Assembly (NCBI RefSeq): GCF_010726765.1
Contig: NZ_AP022601.1
Span: forward strand, 5,704,001-5,768,000
DNA length: 64,000 nt
From: Mycobacterium gallinarum
Lineage (GTDB): Bacteria; Actinomycetota; Actinomycetes; Mycobacteriales; Mycobacteriaceae
Direction of reading: 5' to 3'
The notes under the pieces are model-generated. The model did not search any database. It saw only the letters and a list, made by a program, of their open reading frames with translations, and was not told where the DNA came from. The translations under genes and the position numbers were made by a program. This document shows, piece by piece, positions 39,261 through 47,961 of this stretch; position 1 is the stretch's first letter; every line of letters begins with the position of its first letter.

Positions 39261-39266
39261 TAGCGT
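39261..39266 (+). promoter_or_regulatory. -10 element of the aldehyde dehydrogenase gene
   Basis: TAGCGT, six bases before the ATG at 39273, with no Shine-Dalgarno: a leaderless promoter pattern. Confidence 0.45.
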
Positions 39267-39272
39267 TGAACG

Positions 39273-40778
39273 ATGACTGTGTCTTCCCCCGAGACCGTAT
39301 CGACACACGTGGCAGGCAGCTGGATCGACGGGGCGCCGGTGGTCACCGCCGGCGGCGTACATCAGGTGGTCAACCCCGCCAACGGATCGACGGTGGCCGA
39401 GATGGCGCTGGCGACTCCGGCCGACGTCGACCGCGCTGTGGCTTCAGCCCGTGCCGCGTTGCGCGGTTGGGCGACGGCTACCCCTGTCGACCGCGCCGGC
39501 GTGCTCGCCAAACTCGCCGAACTCGTCGACACCAACGCGGAGGCGATCATCGCCGAGGAAGTGAGCCAGACCGGAAAGCCGGTGCGGTTGGCCACGGAGT
39601 TCGACGTGCCGGGCAGCATCGACAACATCTCGTTCTTCTCCGGTGCGGCACGCCATCTCGAGGGCAAGGCCACCGCCGAGTACTCCGGTGATCACACGTC
39701 GAGCATCCGGCGCGAGGCGGTGGGCGTGGTTGCGACGATCACGCCGTGGAACTATCCGCTGCAGATGGCGGTGTGGAAGGTGTTGCCGGCGTTGGCCGCC
39801 GGATGCAGCGTGGTCATCAAACCCGCGGAGCTCACACCGCTGACGACGCTGACCCTGGCCCGGCTGGCGACCGAGGCAGGTCTGCCCGACGGAGCTTTCA
39901 ATGTCGTGACCGGCGCAGGCGGCGATGTCGGCACCGCCCTGGCCGGACACCCTGACGTCGACGTCGTCACGTTCACGGGCTCGACCCCGGTGGGGCGCAA
40001 AGTCATGGCGGCGGCCGCGGTGCACGGCCACCGCACGCAGTTGGAATTGGGCGGCAAGGCGCCTTTCGTGGTGTTCGACGACGCCGACCTGGACGCCGCC
40101 ATCCAGGGTGCCGTCGCCGGTGCGCTCATCAACACCGGACAGGACTGCACGGCAGCGACGCGCGCGATCGTGGCGCGAGATCTCTACGACGACTTCGTCG
40201 CCGGTGTCGCCGAGGTGATGGGCAAGGTGGTGGTCGGCGATCCGCAGGACCCCGACACCGACCTGGGTCCGTTGATCTCGATGGCGCACCGCGACAAGGT
40301 CGCGGGCATGGTCGAGCGGGCACCCGGTCAGGGGGGACGCGTGGTCACCGGCGGCGTGGCGCCCGATCTGCCGGGGTCGTTCTACCGTCCGACGCTGATC
40401 GCGGATGTCGACGAGGCCTCCGAGATCTACCGCGACGAGATCTTCGGACCGGTGCTGACGGTGCGGTCGTTCACGGACGACGACGACGCGTTGCGGCAGG
40501 CCAATGACACCGCGTTCGGTTTGGCGGCTTCGGCGTGGACACGCGATGTGTACCGCGCGCAGCGGGCATCACGTGAGATCAACGCGGGCTGTGTCTGGAT
40601 CAACGACCACATTCCGATCATCAGCGAGATGCCGCACGGCGGCGTCGGCGCGTCAGGATTCGGCAAGGACATGAGCGACTACTCGCTCGAGGAGTACCTC
40701 ACGATCAAGCACGTCATGAGCGATATCACCGGGGTGGCCGACAAGGAGTGGCACCGGACCATCTTCACGAAGCGCTAG
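39273..40778 (+). CDS. Aldehyde dehydrogenase, gamma-aminobutyraldehyde type
   Basis: A 501-residue NAD(P)-dependent aldehyde dehydrogenase. VATITPWNYPLQMAVWKVLP holds the catalytic Asn, TFTGSTPVGRKVMAAAA the NAD loop, LELGGKAPFVVFDDADLDAA the general-base Glu, and NTGQDCTAATRAIV the nucleophile Cys. GQDCTAATR is the spelling of gamma-aminobutyraldehyde dehydrogenases. With the divergent aminotransferase it would take putrescine or a similar diamine to GABA. Substrate assignment is inference from these two features. Confidence 0.9.
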   Translation: MTVSSPETVSTHVAGSWIDGAPVVTAGGVHQVVNPANGSTVAEMALATPADVDRAVASARAALRGWATATPVDRAGVLAKLAELVDTNAEAIIAEEVSQTGKPVRLATEFDVPGSIDNISFFSGAARHLEGKATAEYSGDHTSSIRREAVGVVATITPWNYPLQMAVWKVLPALAAGCSVVIKPAELTPLTTLTLARLATEAGLPDGAFNVVTGAGGDVGTALAGHPDVDVVTFTGSTPVGRKVMAAAAVHGHRTQLELGGKAPFVVFDDADLDAAIQGAVAGALINTGQDCTAATRAIVARDLYDDFVAGVAEVMGKVVVGDPQDPDTDLGPLISMAHRDKVAGMVERAPGQGGRVVTGGVAPDLPGSFYRPTLIADVDEASEIYRDEIFGPVLTVRSFTDDDDALRQANDTAFGLAASAWTRDVYRAQRASREINAGCVWINDHIPIISEMPHGGVGASGFGKDMSDYSLEEYLTIKHVMSDITGVADKEWHRTIFTKR

Positions 40779-40953
40779 CGGAGCTGACTCGTAGAGACGA
40801 TACTCGCCGTCCGCCCTGCGACGGAGGTGTGCGATTAGCGCGACGACGGGTGCCGGTTTTTTCGTCGGCTGTGCAGCCGGCTGCTGCTGAACCTGCTGTC
40901 GTGCGAGCAAGGTGACAGCGTCGGAACCCTGATCCGACCGGCAACACTCGGGT

Positions 40954-43900
40954 CTAATCGGCGGTCACGGTGATGAAAACTGTTGCGGTGTCGCTCCACG
41001 CAGGGTTCACGCTGTCGGTGACCCGGTACCCGAAGGTGGTGAGCCCGGTGAAGCCGGCCTTGGGGGTGAAGGTCCATCGGTTGCCGACAACCGTGACGGC
41101 GCCTCCGAGCGGTTGGCCGAAGATCACCGGCGCGCCAAGCGGGTTGCCGGTATAGGTCACGTCGTTGGCGGTGAGCGGTGGATCAAGCTCGGTGGAGACG
41201 CCCGCAGGTACCCAGTAGAAGTCGTTCTGAGACCTGATCGGATCGGTGACGATCAGGGTGACACGGGCGGGAAGGGATACGACGGTGGGATCGACACTGT
41301 CGGCCGCGGTGTAGAGGAAGCTGTCCTCGCCGCGAAACTCCGCGTCGGGCGTGTAGGTCAGGATGCCGTTGATCTCGGTGAGAGTGCCATGGGCCGGTTG
41401 GGTGAGAACGGTGATTGCCCCCACCGGTCCGTCCGCTTCGGTTCGGTCGTTCGAGACCATCTCCTCGGTGAGCGCGATCGGTTCGTTGGTGAAGACCGTG
41501 ATGCGGTCATCGCGGGCCCGGACCGGCAGCGAGTCGACGATGGTGAGCGTGACCGTCGCCGGATTCGAGACGATGTCCGGATAACCACTATCGGCCACGA
41601 TGTAGGTGAACGAGTCGGTCCCGGTGTAGCCGTTGCCCGCCCGGTACGTCAGTTCGCCGTTCTCCTCGGTGAGGTACCCGTGGGTGGGCTCGGTGAGGAT
41701 CGTGATCCGACCGAGGCCGTTAGCCGTGGTGGTGTCGTTTGCGGTGATCGCGGGCCGCATTGGGGTGAAGGTACCGGACAGCACCGTGTAGACGTCGTTG
41801 CGTGCGACGATCGGGCTGTACGGATGAACCGTGAGCTGAACCGTAGCGGGAACGGACTTCTGCGTGGGGTCGACGCTGTCGGCCACGGTGTAGGTGAAGC
41901 TGTCGGAGCCGACGTAACCGGTGTCAGGTGTGTAGGTCAGCGCGCCGCCCGTCGCGCTGAGGGTGCCGTGGGCGGGCCCTTTGACGACCGTGACGGCGCC
42001 CAGCGGGTGACCCAGGTCGGTGGTGTCGTTCGCGGTGATGCCCGGCGTCAGCACAGTGGGTGTTTCGAACGGGATCGAGTAGGCATCGGCGTTCGCAAGG
42101 ATGGGGTTGTAGGCGATGACGTTGAGGACAACGGTGGCGGGAACGGACTTCTGCGTGGGGTCGACGCTGTCGGACACGGTGTAGGTGAAGCTGTCGGAGC
42201 CGACGTAGCCGGAATTGGGCGTGTAGGTCAGCCCATCGCCCGTCGTGCTCAGGGTGCCGTGGGCGGGACCACTGACGACGGTGACAGCGCCTAGCGGTCT
42301 GCCCAGGTCGGTGGTGTCGTTGGCGGTGATCGCCGGGGTGAGCACAGTCGGCCTGCCCAGGATCGTGTAGGCGTCGTCGGCTGCCTTCAGGGGGTTGTAC
42401 GGGACTACGGTGACGGTCACTGTGGCCACGTTGGAGACGATGTCCGGATTGAACCTGTCGGCGACGGTGTAGGTGAAGGTGTCGGTTCCGGTGAAGCCGT
42501 TCCGAGGTCGGTAGGTCAGTACACCGTCGCTCTGGAACACGAGGCCGTTGGCGGGCTCGGTGACGATCGTGATCGTGCCCAACGGACTCCCGAATCTGTT
42601 GGTGTCGTTGGCCGTGAGTGCGGGGGTGAGGTCGGTGTAGGTACCCTCGTCCACCGTGTAGGCGTCGTCGTTCGCGGTGATCGGGCCGACGACGGTGACG
42701 GTGACCGTGGCTACGTTGGAGACGATGTCGGGATTGGCGCTGTCGGCGACGGTGTAGGTGAAGGTGTCGGTTCCGGTGAAGTTGTTCCTGGGTCGATAGC
42801 TCAGCACTCCGTTGGTCTCGAACAGCAAACCGTTGGTGGGCTCGGTCACGACCTTCACGGCGCCCAGTGCGCTGCCCAACGTTGTGGTGTCGTTGGCCGT
42901 CAATGCGGGGGTGAGGTCGGTGTAGGTACCCTCGTCCACCGTGTAGGCGTCGTCGTTCGCGGTGATCGGACTGACGACGACGGTGAGGACGAACGTGTCG
43001 GTGACGCGTTGTCCCGCGGCGTCGGTGGCGGTCACCGTGATCGTTGCCGTGCCGACGTCGGCACGGGCCGGGGTGCCGGTGAAGGTACGGGTAGCGGGGT
43101 CGAAGCTCAACCAGTTGGGAAGGGTGCCCGTGGTGTAGGTCAGCGCGTCGCCATCGATGTCGGCGAAGGCGTTGGACGGGATTTGGTAGGTGAAAGCTCC
43201 TCCCTCCGTGGCGTTCTGGTCCGGAATCGGGTTGGCCACCGTCGGGTCGTCGTTCTCATCGGTGACGGTGACCGCTGCGGTTGCGGTGGCGGTTCCGCCG
43301 TTGCCGTCGCTGATGGTGTAGGTGAACGAGTCGCTGCCGCTGAAGTTCGCGTTGGGTGTGTAGGTGACTGAGCCGTCGACCAGATGCACTGACCCGTTGG
43401 CACCCTGGGTGACGGCTATGACGGTCAGGGTGTCGCCGTCGATGTCGGTGTCGCCGGCGAGCACTTCGATGGTGTTGGCGCCGGAATCCTCGGTCACGGT
43501 GGCGGTGTCACCGATTGCGTTGGGTGGGTCGTTGACTCCGGTGACGGTGACGCTCACGGTGGCCGTGGCGGTTCCGCCGTTGCCATCGCTGATGGTGTAG
43601 GTGAAGGAATCGGTGCCATGGAAGTTCGCGTTGGGTGTGTAGGTCACTGAGCCGTCGACCAGATGCGCTGACCCGTTGGCACCCTGGGTGACGGTTGTGA
43701 CGGTCAGGGCGTCGCCGTCGGGGTCGGAGTCGTCGGGCAGCACGTCGATCGGATTCGCGATGGAATCCTCGGCCACCGTGGCGGTGTTACCGACGGCGGT
43801 GGGCGGGTCGTTGGCGGGGGTCACCGTGATGGTGACGGTCACGGGGTCGCTGAATTCGGATCCGTCGAATGCCTGGTAGGTGAAGGTGTCGGTGCCGTGG

Positions 43901-45321
43901 AAGTCGCGGTTGGGGGTGTAGGTCCATGCGCCGGCGTTGGGTCCTTGGTTGATCTCGGCGAGGGTGCCGTTTCGTGGAGCGGAGGTGAGCTTGCGATCCA
44001 GTGGATCGCCTTCGGGGTCGCTGTCGTTGGTCAGGGCATCAACGATCACCGCGACGTCTTCCACGGTGGTGTAGGTGTCGGGTTCGGCCAGCGGCGGGTC
44101 GTTGACTCCGGTGACGGCGACGTTCACGGTGACTGTCTCGGTGTGCCCGCCACCGCCGAAAAAGCCTGCGAGGCCGTGGATATGCCACGGGCTCGCTGCA
44201 TCGGAGATGCGATAGGTGAAGCTGTCAGTGCCGGAGAAGTCGGCATCCGGAGTGTAGGTGATGGTGCCGTCGGAGTTGAGGACGGTGATGCCGTGGCGCG
44301 GCTGGCTCAAGGCGGTCACGGTCACGGTATCCCCGTCGGAATCGGTGTCATTGGTGAGCACCGGAATGGTCGTGGCGACGTCCTCAGACGTCGTCACGTC
44401 ATCGACGCCAGCTTTGGGGGTGCTGTTGAAGAAGGTGCGTTGGATCTGCCGCCGGACGAACTCCAGCATCGCAAACAGCAGCGGCGGCTGAGCCGGGGCG
44501 ACCGGTCCGGGCGCCAAAAACGGCGCCACCATCAAGCCCACGACCGTTGTGGCGATACTGGCCACGACGCCGGGCAGCCCCAAAACTGCATCTACCGGGC
44601 CGGAGGGCTGCGGCACCAATGGCGCGGGCAATGCCGTCGTGGTGACGAGGCCAGGCATCTCGCTGCCGGCAAAGGTTGCCATCATCCGCCCATTACCCGG
44701 TGCTCCGATGTCTTGAGCGCCCAGGGCCGAGAACACACCGATCTGTGTGAGCTCGCCATCGCCGGTTGAGCCGTTTACGTCGCCCAGGTCGGGATCGCCG
44801 GCCGAGGGGTCGACAGCTTGCAGGCTCGTTTCGGTCGTTGCGACCGAGTGGTCTTGTGCTTGATCCTGCAGGCTTTGATCCAGGCTTTGGTCCGGCGGCG
44901 AGGGCGGGATCTCGGCTGCCGGCGGCATCTCAGGTGCCGGCGGTTCGGGCGTCGTCGTGGATGGCGGGTCCGCCAACCTCGCCTCGTTGTCGGTGCCGTC
45001 GTCGGCGTTGGTGTCGGTGTATTGGCCCTGGTCGTTGATCGAGGTGTGTTGGCCGCCGGAGTTGCCCACCTGCATACCCGGGTGCGCTGCGCCGTCCTCG
45101 GTCGGATCGGGGGCGGGATCGTTGGAGTCGGTTGCAGGACTCACTTCGTCGTTCTCGGACGTCAGTGATGGCGGATCTGGAGTAACACCGGGTGGGGTCT
45201 CGGTTGTACCGGTCTCGTCCGCGCAAGCCACCGCGGCGCCGTAGCCGGTGACCACCGCGACACCGACTCCAAGTGCCACCGCCAACGCGCCAACCCGACC
45301 CACATGCTGGGCATACCCCAT
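40954..45321 (-). CDS. Large exported repeat protein with cadherin/Ig-like domains
   Basis: A 1455-residue protein. The signal peptide (VGRVGALAVALGVGVAVVTG, cleavage near ACA-DE) is followed by about 200 Pro/Asp/Gln-rich residues, a hydrophobic segment (VVASIATTVVGLMVAPFLA), and the mycobacterial linker AMLEFVRRQIQRTFFNSTP. Eleven cadherin/VCBS-like repeats of about 90 residues follow. The first four have Ca-site NDTDSDGD-type motifs and end in TGVNDPP; the last seven have TANDTT...LG signatures. One putative-Ig (He_PIG) domain (IPDQNATEGGAFTYQIPSNA) sits between the two sets. No sortase signal or C-terminal TM is seen. Probably a surface or biofilm adhesin-like protein; its role is unproven. 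The ATG at 45321 is chosen because the signal peptide starts there. Confidence 0.85.
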   Translation of the reverse strand: MGYAQHVGRVGALAVALGVGVAVVTGYGAAVACADETGTTETPPGVTPDPPSLTSENDEVSPATDSNDPAPDPTEDGAAHPGMQVGNSGGQHTSINDQGQYTDTNADDGTDNEARLADPPSTTTPEPPAPEMPPAAEIPPSPPDQSLDQSLQDQAQDHSVATTETSLQAVDPSAGDPDLGDVNGSTGDGELTQIGVFSALGAQDIGAPGNGRMMATFAGSEMPGLVTTTALPAPLVPQPSGPVDAVLGLPGVVASIATTVVGLMVAPFLAPGPVAPAQPPLLFAMLEFVRRQIQRTFFNSTPKAGVDDVTTSEDVATTIPVLTNDTDSDGDTVTVTALSQPRHGITVLNSDGTITYTPDADFSGTDSFTYRISDAASPWHIHGLAGFFGGGGHTETVTVNVAVTGVNDPPLAEPDTYTTVEDVAVIVDALTNDSDPEGDPLDRKLTSAPRNGTLAEINQGPNAGAWTYTPNRDFHGTDTFTYQAFDGSEFSDPVTVTITVTPANDPPTAVGNTATVAEDSIANPIDVLPDDSDPDGDALTVTTVTQGANGSAHLVDGSVTYTPNANFHGTDSFTYTISDGNGGTATATVSVTVTGVNDPPNAIGDTATVTEDSGANTIEVLAGDTDIDGDTLTVIAVTQGANGSVHLVDGSVTYTPNANFSGSDSFTYTISDGNGGTATATAAVTVTDENDDPTVANPIPDQNATEGGAFTYQIPSNAFADIDGDALTYTTGTLPNWLSFDPATRTFTGTPARADVGTATITVTATDAAGQRVTDTFVLTVVVSPITANDDAYTVDEGTYTDLTPALTANDTTTLGSALGAVKVVTEPTNGLLFETNGVLSYRPRNNFTGTDTFTYTVADSANPDIVSNVATVTVTVVGPITANDDAYTVDEGTYTDLTPALTANDTNRFGSPLGTITIVTEPANGLVFQSDGVLTYRPRNGFTGTDTFTYTVADRFNPDIVSNVATVTVTVVPYNPLKAADDAYTILGRPTVLTPAITANDTTDLGRPLGAVTVVSGPAHGTLSTTGDGLTYTPNSGYVGSDSFTYTVSDSVDPTQKSVPATVVLNVIAYNPILANADAYSIPFETPTVLTPGITANDTTDLGHPLGAVTVVKGPAHGTLSATGGALTYTPDTGYVGSDSFTYTVADSVDPTQKSVPATVQLTVHPYSPIVARNDVYTVLSGTFTPMRPAITANDTTTANGLGRITILTEPTHGYLTEENGELTYRAGNGYTGTDSFTYIVADSGYPDIVSNPATVTLTIVDSLPVRARDDRITVFTNEPIALTEEMVSNDRTEADGPVGAITVLTQPAHGTLTEINGILTYTPDAEFRGEDSFLYTAADSVDPTVVSLPARVTLIVTDPIRSQNDFYWVPAGVSTELDPPLTANDVTYTGNPLGAPVIFGQPLGGAVTVVGNRWTFTPKAGFTGLTTFGYRVTDSVNPAWSDTATVFITVTAD
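42619..42969. repeat. 66-base perfect direct repeat inside the large repeat protein
   Basis: Bases 42619-42684 and 42904-42969 are identical over 66 bases and 285 bases (95 codons, one domain) apart. They encode the shared start of two neighbouring type-B domains. Identity at DNA level signals a recent duplication or ongoing exchange between repeats. Confidence 0.85.
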
Positions 45322-45467
45322 CGCAATCCGTCCGTCAGTGCGGACGCCTCGCGGCCCGCTGCATGATGAATCCATTCTGGCGTACGAAGTAGCAAACTTT
45401 ACGCTGAACGCGCTATTAATTTTCTGTGACGTAAAGCAGACCACTACTTACTCTGCGGCTCCGGCAG

Positions 45468-46331
45468 CTAGCCGTCCGACTTCGGGACGACGATCACTGG
45501 GACATCAACGCCGGCCAGGATGCGCGCAGCAGTCGACCCTAGGAAGATCCGCCGCGGCGCCGCGAACCTGCTGGACCCGACGACAAGCAGATCACCGTCA
45601 TTCCACCGGAGCTTCTTCAGCGCGGACTCCAGCGTCATACCTTCGGCGACACGCGATTCGATCTCGGGTGCGTCCGGAAGTGCGCGCGCCGCGACAGCGA
45701 GATTTTCTTCGGCGGCGGCCTTTTGGAGCTGGCGTACCTCTCGTGCGTTGGCGGCCTCGGAGAGATTCTCGGAGGATACGAGTGACAGCATCCGAATGGC
45801 CATGTTGCCCGCGCTGGCGAGGGTGATCGCGAACGGCAGCGGGTTGTCGTCGCCCGGACGGGTCGGAACGGCGGCCGTCACCGCAGCAAAGGCGTCGTCG
45901 GGATCGTCGGCATAACCGCGGGGAGCCAGCGCCACCGGAATCGGCGAAGAGTGCAGCAGGGAACCGGTCACCGGTCCGATGGTGTGGCCGCCGAAGAATC
46001 CGTCGCGCGCACCGCCGACCACGATCAGATCCGAATCCTTCTGTTCGGCAAAGCCGACGAGCGATTCGGCGAACGACTCACCGACCATCACGGTGGACGA
46101 TGCGCTGACACCGTTGGCGGTGAGCCGGTCGATGGCCCGGGAGATCCAGTCCTCTCCCCGTTCGACGAGCAGCTGTTGGTACTCGACGCGACCGGGGTGG
46201 CCGTCGGGAAGTTCTTGCCGCACAACGAGGACGACGTCGACCTGCGCGTCAAAGGTGCTGGCGAGAGCGCTCGCGAGCGCGACGCCGTCGTCCCCGGTCG
46301 GGGTTGCCAGATAGCCGACTGTCAGATGCAT
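45468..46331 (-). CDS. Tandem universal stress protein
   Basis: A 287-residue protein with two UspA domains. The first runs from VGYLATPTGDDGVALASALA to SDLIVVGGARDGFFGGHTIG with an ATP-binding-type G-2x-G-9x-G(S/T) end (VTGSLLHSSPIPV). The second ends LLVVGSSRFAAPRRIFLGST with ARILAGVDVPVIVVP. ATP or c-di-nucleotide binding is likely. GGAG precedes the ATG, and the gene follows the APC permease by eight bases, so it may regulate that permease. Fused or adjacent Usp domains commonly modulate APC transporters. Confidence 0.9.
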   Translation of the reverse strand: MHLTVGYLATPTGDDGVALASALASTFDAQVDVVLVVRQELPDGHPGRVEYQQLLVERGEDWISRAIDRLTANGVSASSTVMVGESFAESLVGFAEQKDSDLIVVGGARDGFFGGHTIGPVTGSLLHSSPIPVALAPRGYADDPDDAFAAVTAAVPTRPGDDNPLPFAITLASAGNMAIRMLSLVSSENLSEAANAREVRQLQKAAAEENLAVAARALPDAPEIESRVAEGMTLESALKKLRWNDGDLLVVGSSRFAAPRRIFLGSTAARILAGVDVPVIVVPKSDG

Positions 46332-46339
46332 TGCTTCTC

Positions 46340-47848
46340 CTAGAAGACGTCTGGGACCTTGACTTCGGTGTTCGCGTTGAGAGTCTCGCCGCGGAAGAAC
46401 CGCTTGGTCCCGAATGCGAAGCACGCCAACATCAGCGGAATGCCGAGCACGAGCATGCCGACGCCGAGCACGAAGACGCCGCCGATCGGGCCGAACGCGG
46501 TGTAGCCGTAGTCCGGGGCGATCATGTCCTTGGCGCTGATGCCGAACGCGGCCGCCATTGCGAGGCCGCCGATCAGCGGGAAGACGCCCCGGAAGAACAG
46601 GTTTCGTACCGAGGTGAACAACGTCCTGCGGAAGTACCAGACGCACGCGAACGCGGTGATGCCGTAGTAGAACGCGACCGCGAGCCCAAGCGAAGCGACC
46701 GAGTCGGCGAGTGCGTTCTCCGACAAGAAGGTCAGCAAGAGGTAGAAGAACAGAGCCGCCAGCCCCATCACGATGGTGCCGAAGGCCGGGGTCATGTAGC
46801 GCGGATGCACGTTCGAGAACCGTTTGGGGATGGCCTCGTACACCGCCATTGACAACGTGCCGCGGGCAGTGGGCAGGATGGTCGTCTGCGTCGACGACAG
46901 CGCTGAGACGGAGACGGTGAGCAGCAGCAGGGAGGCCGCGATGGTTCCTGCGACCGGCTTACCGAGCACGGTCAGCACATCGTCGGTGTTCATCGGGTTG
47001 TTCAGGCCGATGCCCACTTCGCTGAACCCGGAGAACGACTGCACCGCATAGGCGACGAGGACGTAGGTGCACACGAGGATCAGCGTGGTGATCACGGCGG
47101 CGATGCCGGGCGTACGGCCGGGGTCCTTGGTTTCCTCACCGACCGCCAGACAGGCGTCCCACCCCCAATAGATGAAGATGCACAGGATGATCGCGGCGGC
47201 GATCGAGGACATGTCCAGACCGCTCGGCCAGAGCCAGGACAGTTGGGGCGTGATCGCCTGGGCTCCGGCGGTTCCGGAGAACACGCGGATGAGCGCGATG
47301 ATGCTGACGATGACCAGCACGCCGAACTGGATGGCGATCAACACGTTCTGGAACCGCTCGGACACCACGATCCCTCGCGCACTGATCAGGGTCATTGCGA
47401 TGATGAAGAAGGCGCCGAGCAGCACCTTGGCCAGGATGTTCTCGGCGAGGTCGTCGAGGCCGAGGAACTTGAACAGGTAGATCGCCGCAATCTCGGCCAC
47501 GTTGGCCAGCACGATGATCGCCGACACGGCCAGGCCCCATCCGCCGATCCATCCGATCCACGGCCCGAACGCCTTGGTGCCCCAGGTGAAGGTGGTGCCG
47601 CAGTCCGGGGTGTCCTGGGACAGTTCCTTGTAGGCGAATGCGACGAGGAGCATCGGGATGAACGCGAGCACGAACATCGACGGTGCCTTGTCGCCGACCG
47701 CGAGGACGACGTAGCCGAGGGTGGCGGCCAGGCTGTAAGCGGGAGCCACCGCGGCGAGACCGATGACGATGTTGCCGACAAGACCTAGGGCGCCTGCCTG
47801 CAGCCCCTTGTCACCGACAGCGGGGGCGTCGGGTTCCTTGATTGCCAT
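46340..47848 (-). CDS. APC-superfamily amino acid/polyamine permease
   Basis: A 502-residue permease with 12 predicted TM helices. GALGLVGNIVIGLAAVAPAY is the conserved TM1 break, FTWGTKAFGPWIGWIGGWGL TM3, and LCIFIYWGWDACLAVGEETK the TM6 region with the E-E-T-K end typical of APC transporters. The ATG at 47848 has no ribosome site but a TATATT hexamer six bases upstream. It probably imports an amino acid or amine, and is co-transcribed with the stress protein. Substrate unknown. Confidence 0.88.
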   Translation of the reverse strand: MAIKEPDAPAVGDKGLQAGALGLVGNIVIGLAAVAPAYSLAATLGYVVLAVGDKAPSMFVLAFIPMLLVAFAYKELSQDTPDCGTTFTWGTKAFGPWIGWIGGWGLAVSAIIVLANVAEIAAIYLFKFLGLDDLAENILAKVLLGAFFIIAMTLISARGIVVSERFQNVLIAIQFGVLVIVSIIALIRVFSGTAGAQAITPQLSWLWPSGLDMSSIAAAIILCIFIYWGWDACLAVGEETKDPGRTPGIAAVITTLILVCTYVLVAYAVQSFSGFSEVGIGLNNPMNTDDVLTVLGKPVAGTIAASLLLLTVSVSALSSTQTTILPTARGTLSMAVYEAIPKRFSNVHPRYMTPAFGTIVMGLAALFFYLLLTFLSENALADSVASLGLAVAFYYGITAFACVWYFRRTLFTSVRNLFFRGVFPLIGGLAMAAAFGISAKDMIAPDYGYTAFGPIGGVFVLGVGMLVLGIPLMLACFAFGTKRFFRGETLNANTEVKVPDVF

Positions 47849-47854
47849 GTGCGG

Positions 47855-47860
47855 AATATA
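47855..47860 (-). promoter_or_regulatory. -10 element of the APC permease operon
   Basis: TATATT on the - strand, six bases before the ATG at 47848, giving a leaderless mRNA. Confidence 0.55.
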
Positions 47861-47949
47861 CGGTTTGCGCGGTTTTTGCGCGGGTCCTAACCGGGAATCG
47901 AGGAACAAACGCGATTTGGCTACGGAATCAGTGCACAACTCAGCGGTTC

Positions 47950-47955
47950 TAGACT
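47950..47955 (+). promoter_or_regulatory. -10 element of sigJ
   Basis: TAGACT, six bases before the ATG at 47962. It is a housekeeping-like hexamer, not the ECF41 type, so sigJ does not appear to be transcribed by its own product from here. Confidence 0.5.
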
Positions 47956-47961
47956 GGGGCC

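Noticed and set aside
40653..40910. Small - strand frame with a QQQPAAQPTKKPAP stretch after the large repeat protein
   Set aside because: More than half is antisense to the aldehyde dehydrogenase and no start with a ribosome site is seen; probably spurious.
41000..44200. Regular DNA repeats resembling an array
   Set aside because: They are coding repeats of about 285 bases in the large exported protein, not short CRISPR repeats with unique spacers.
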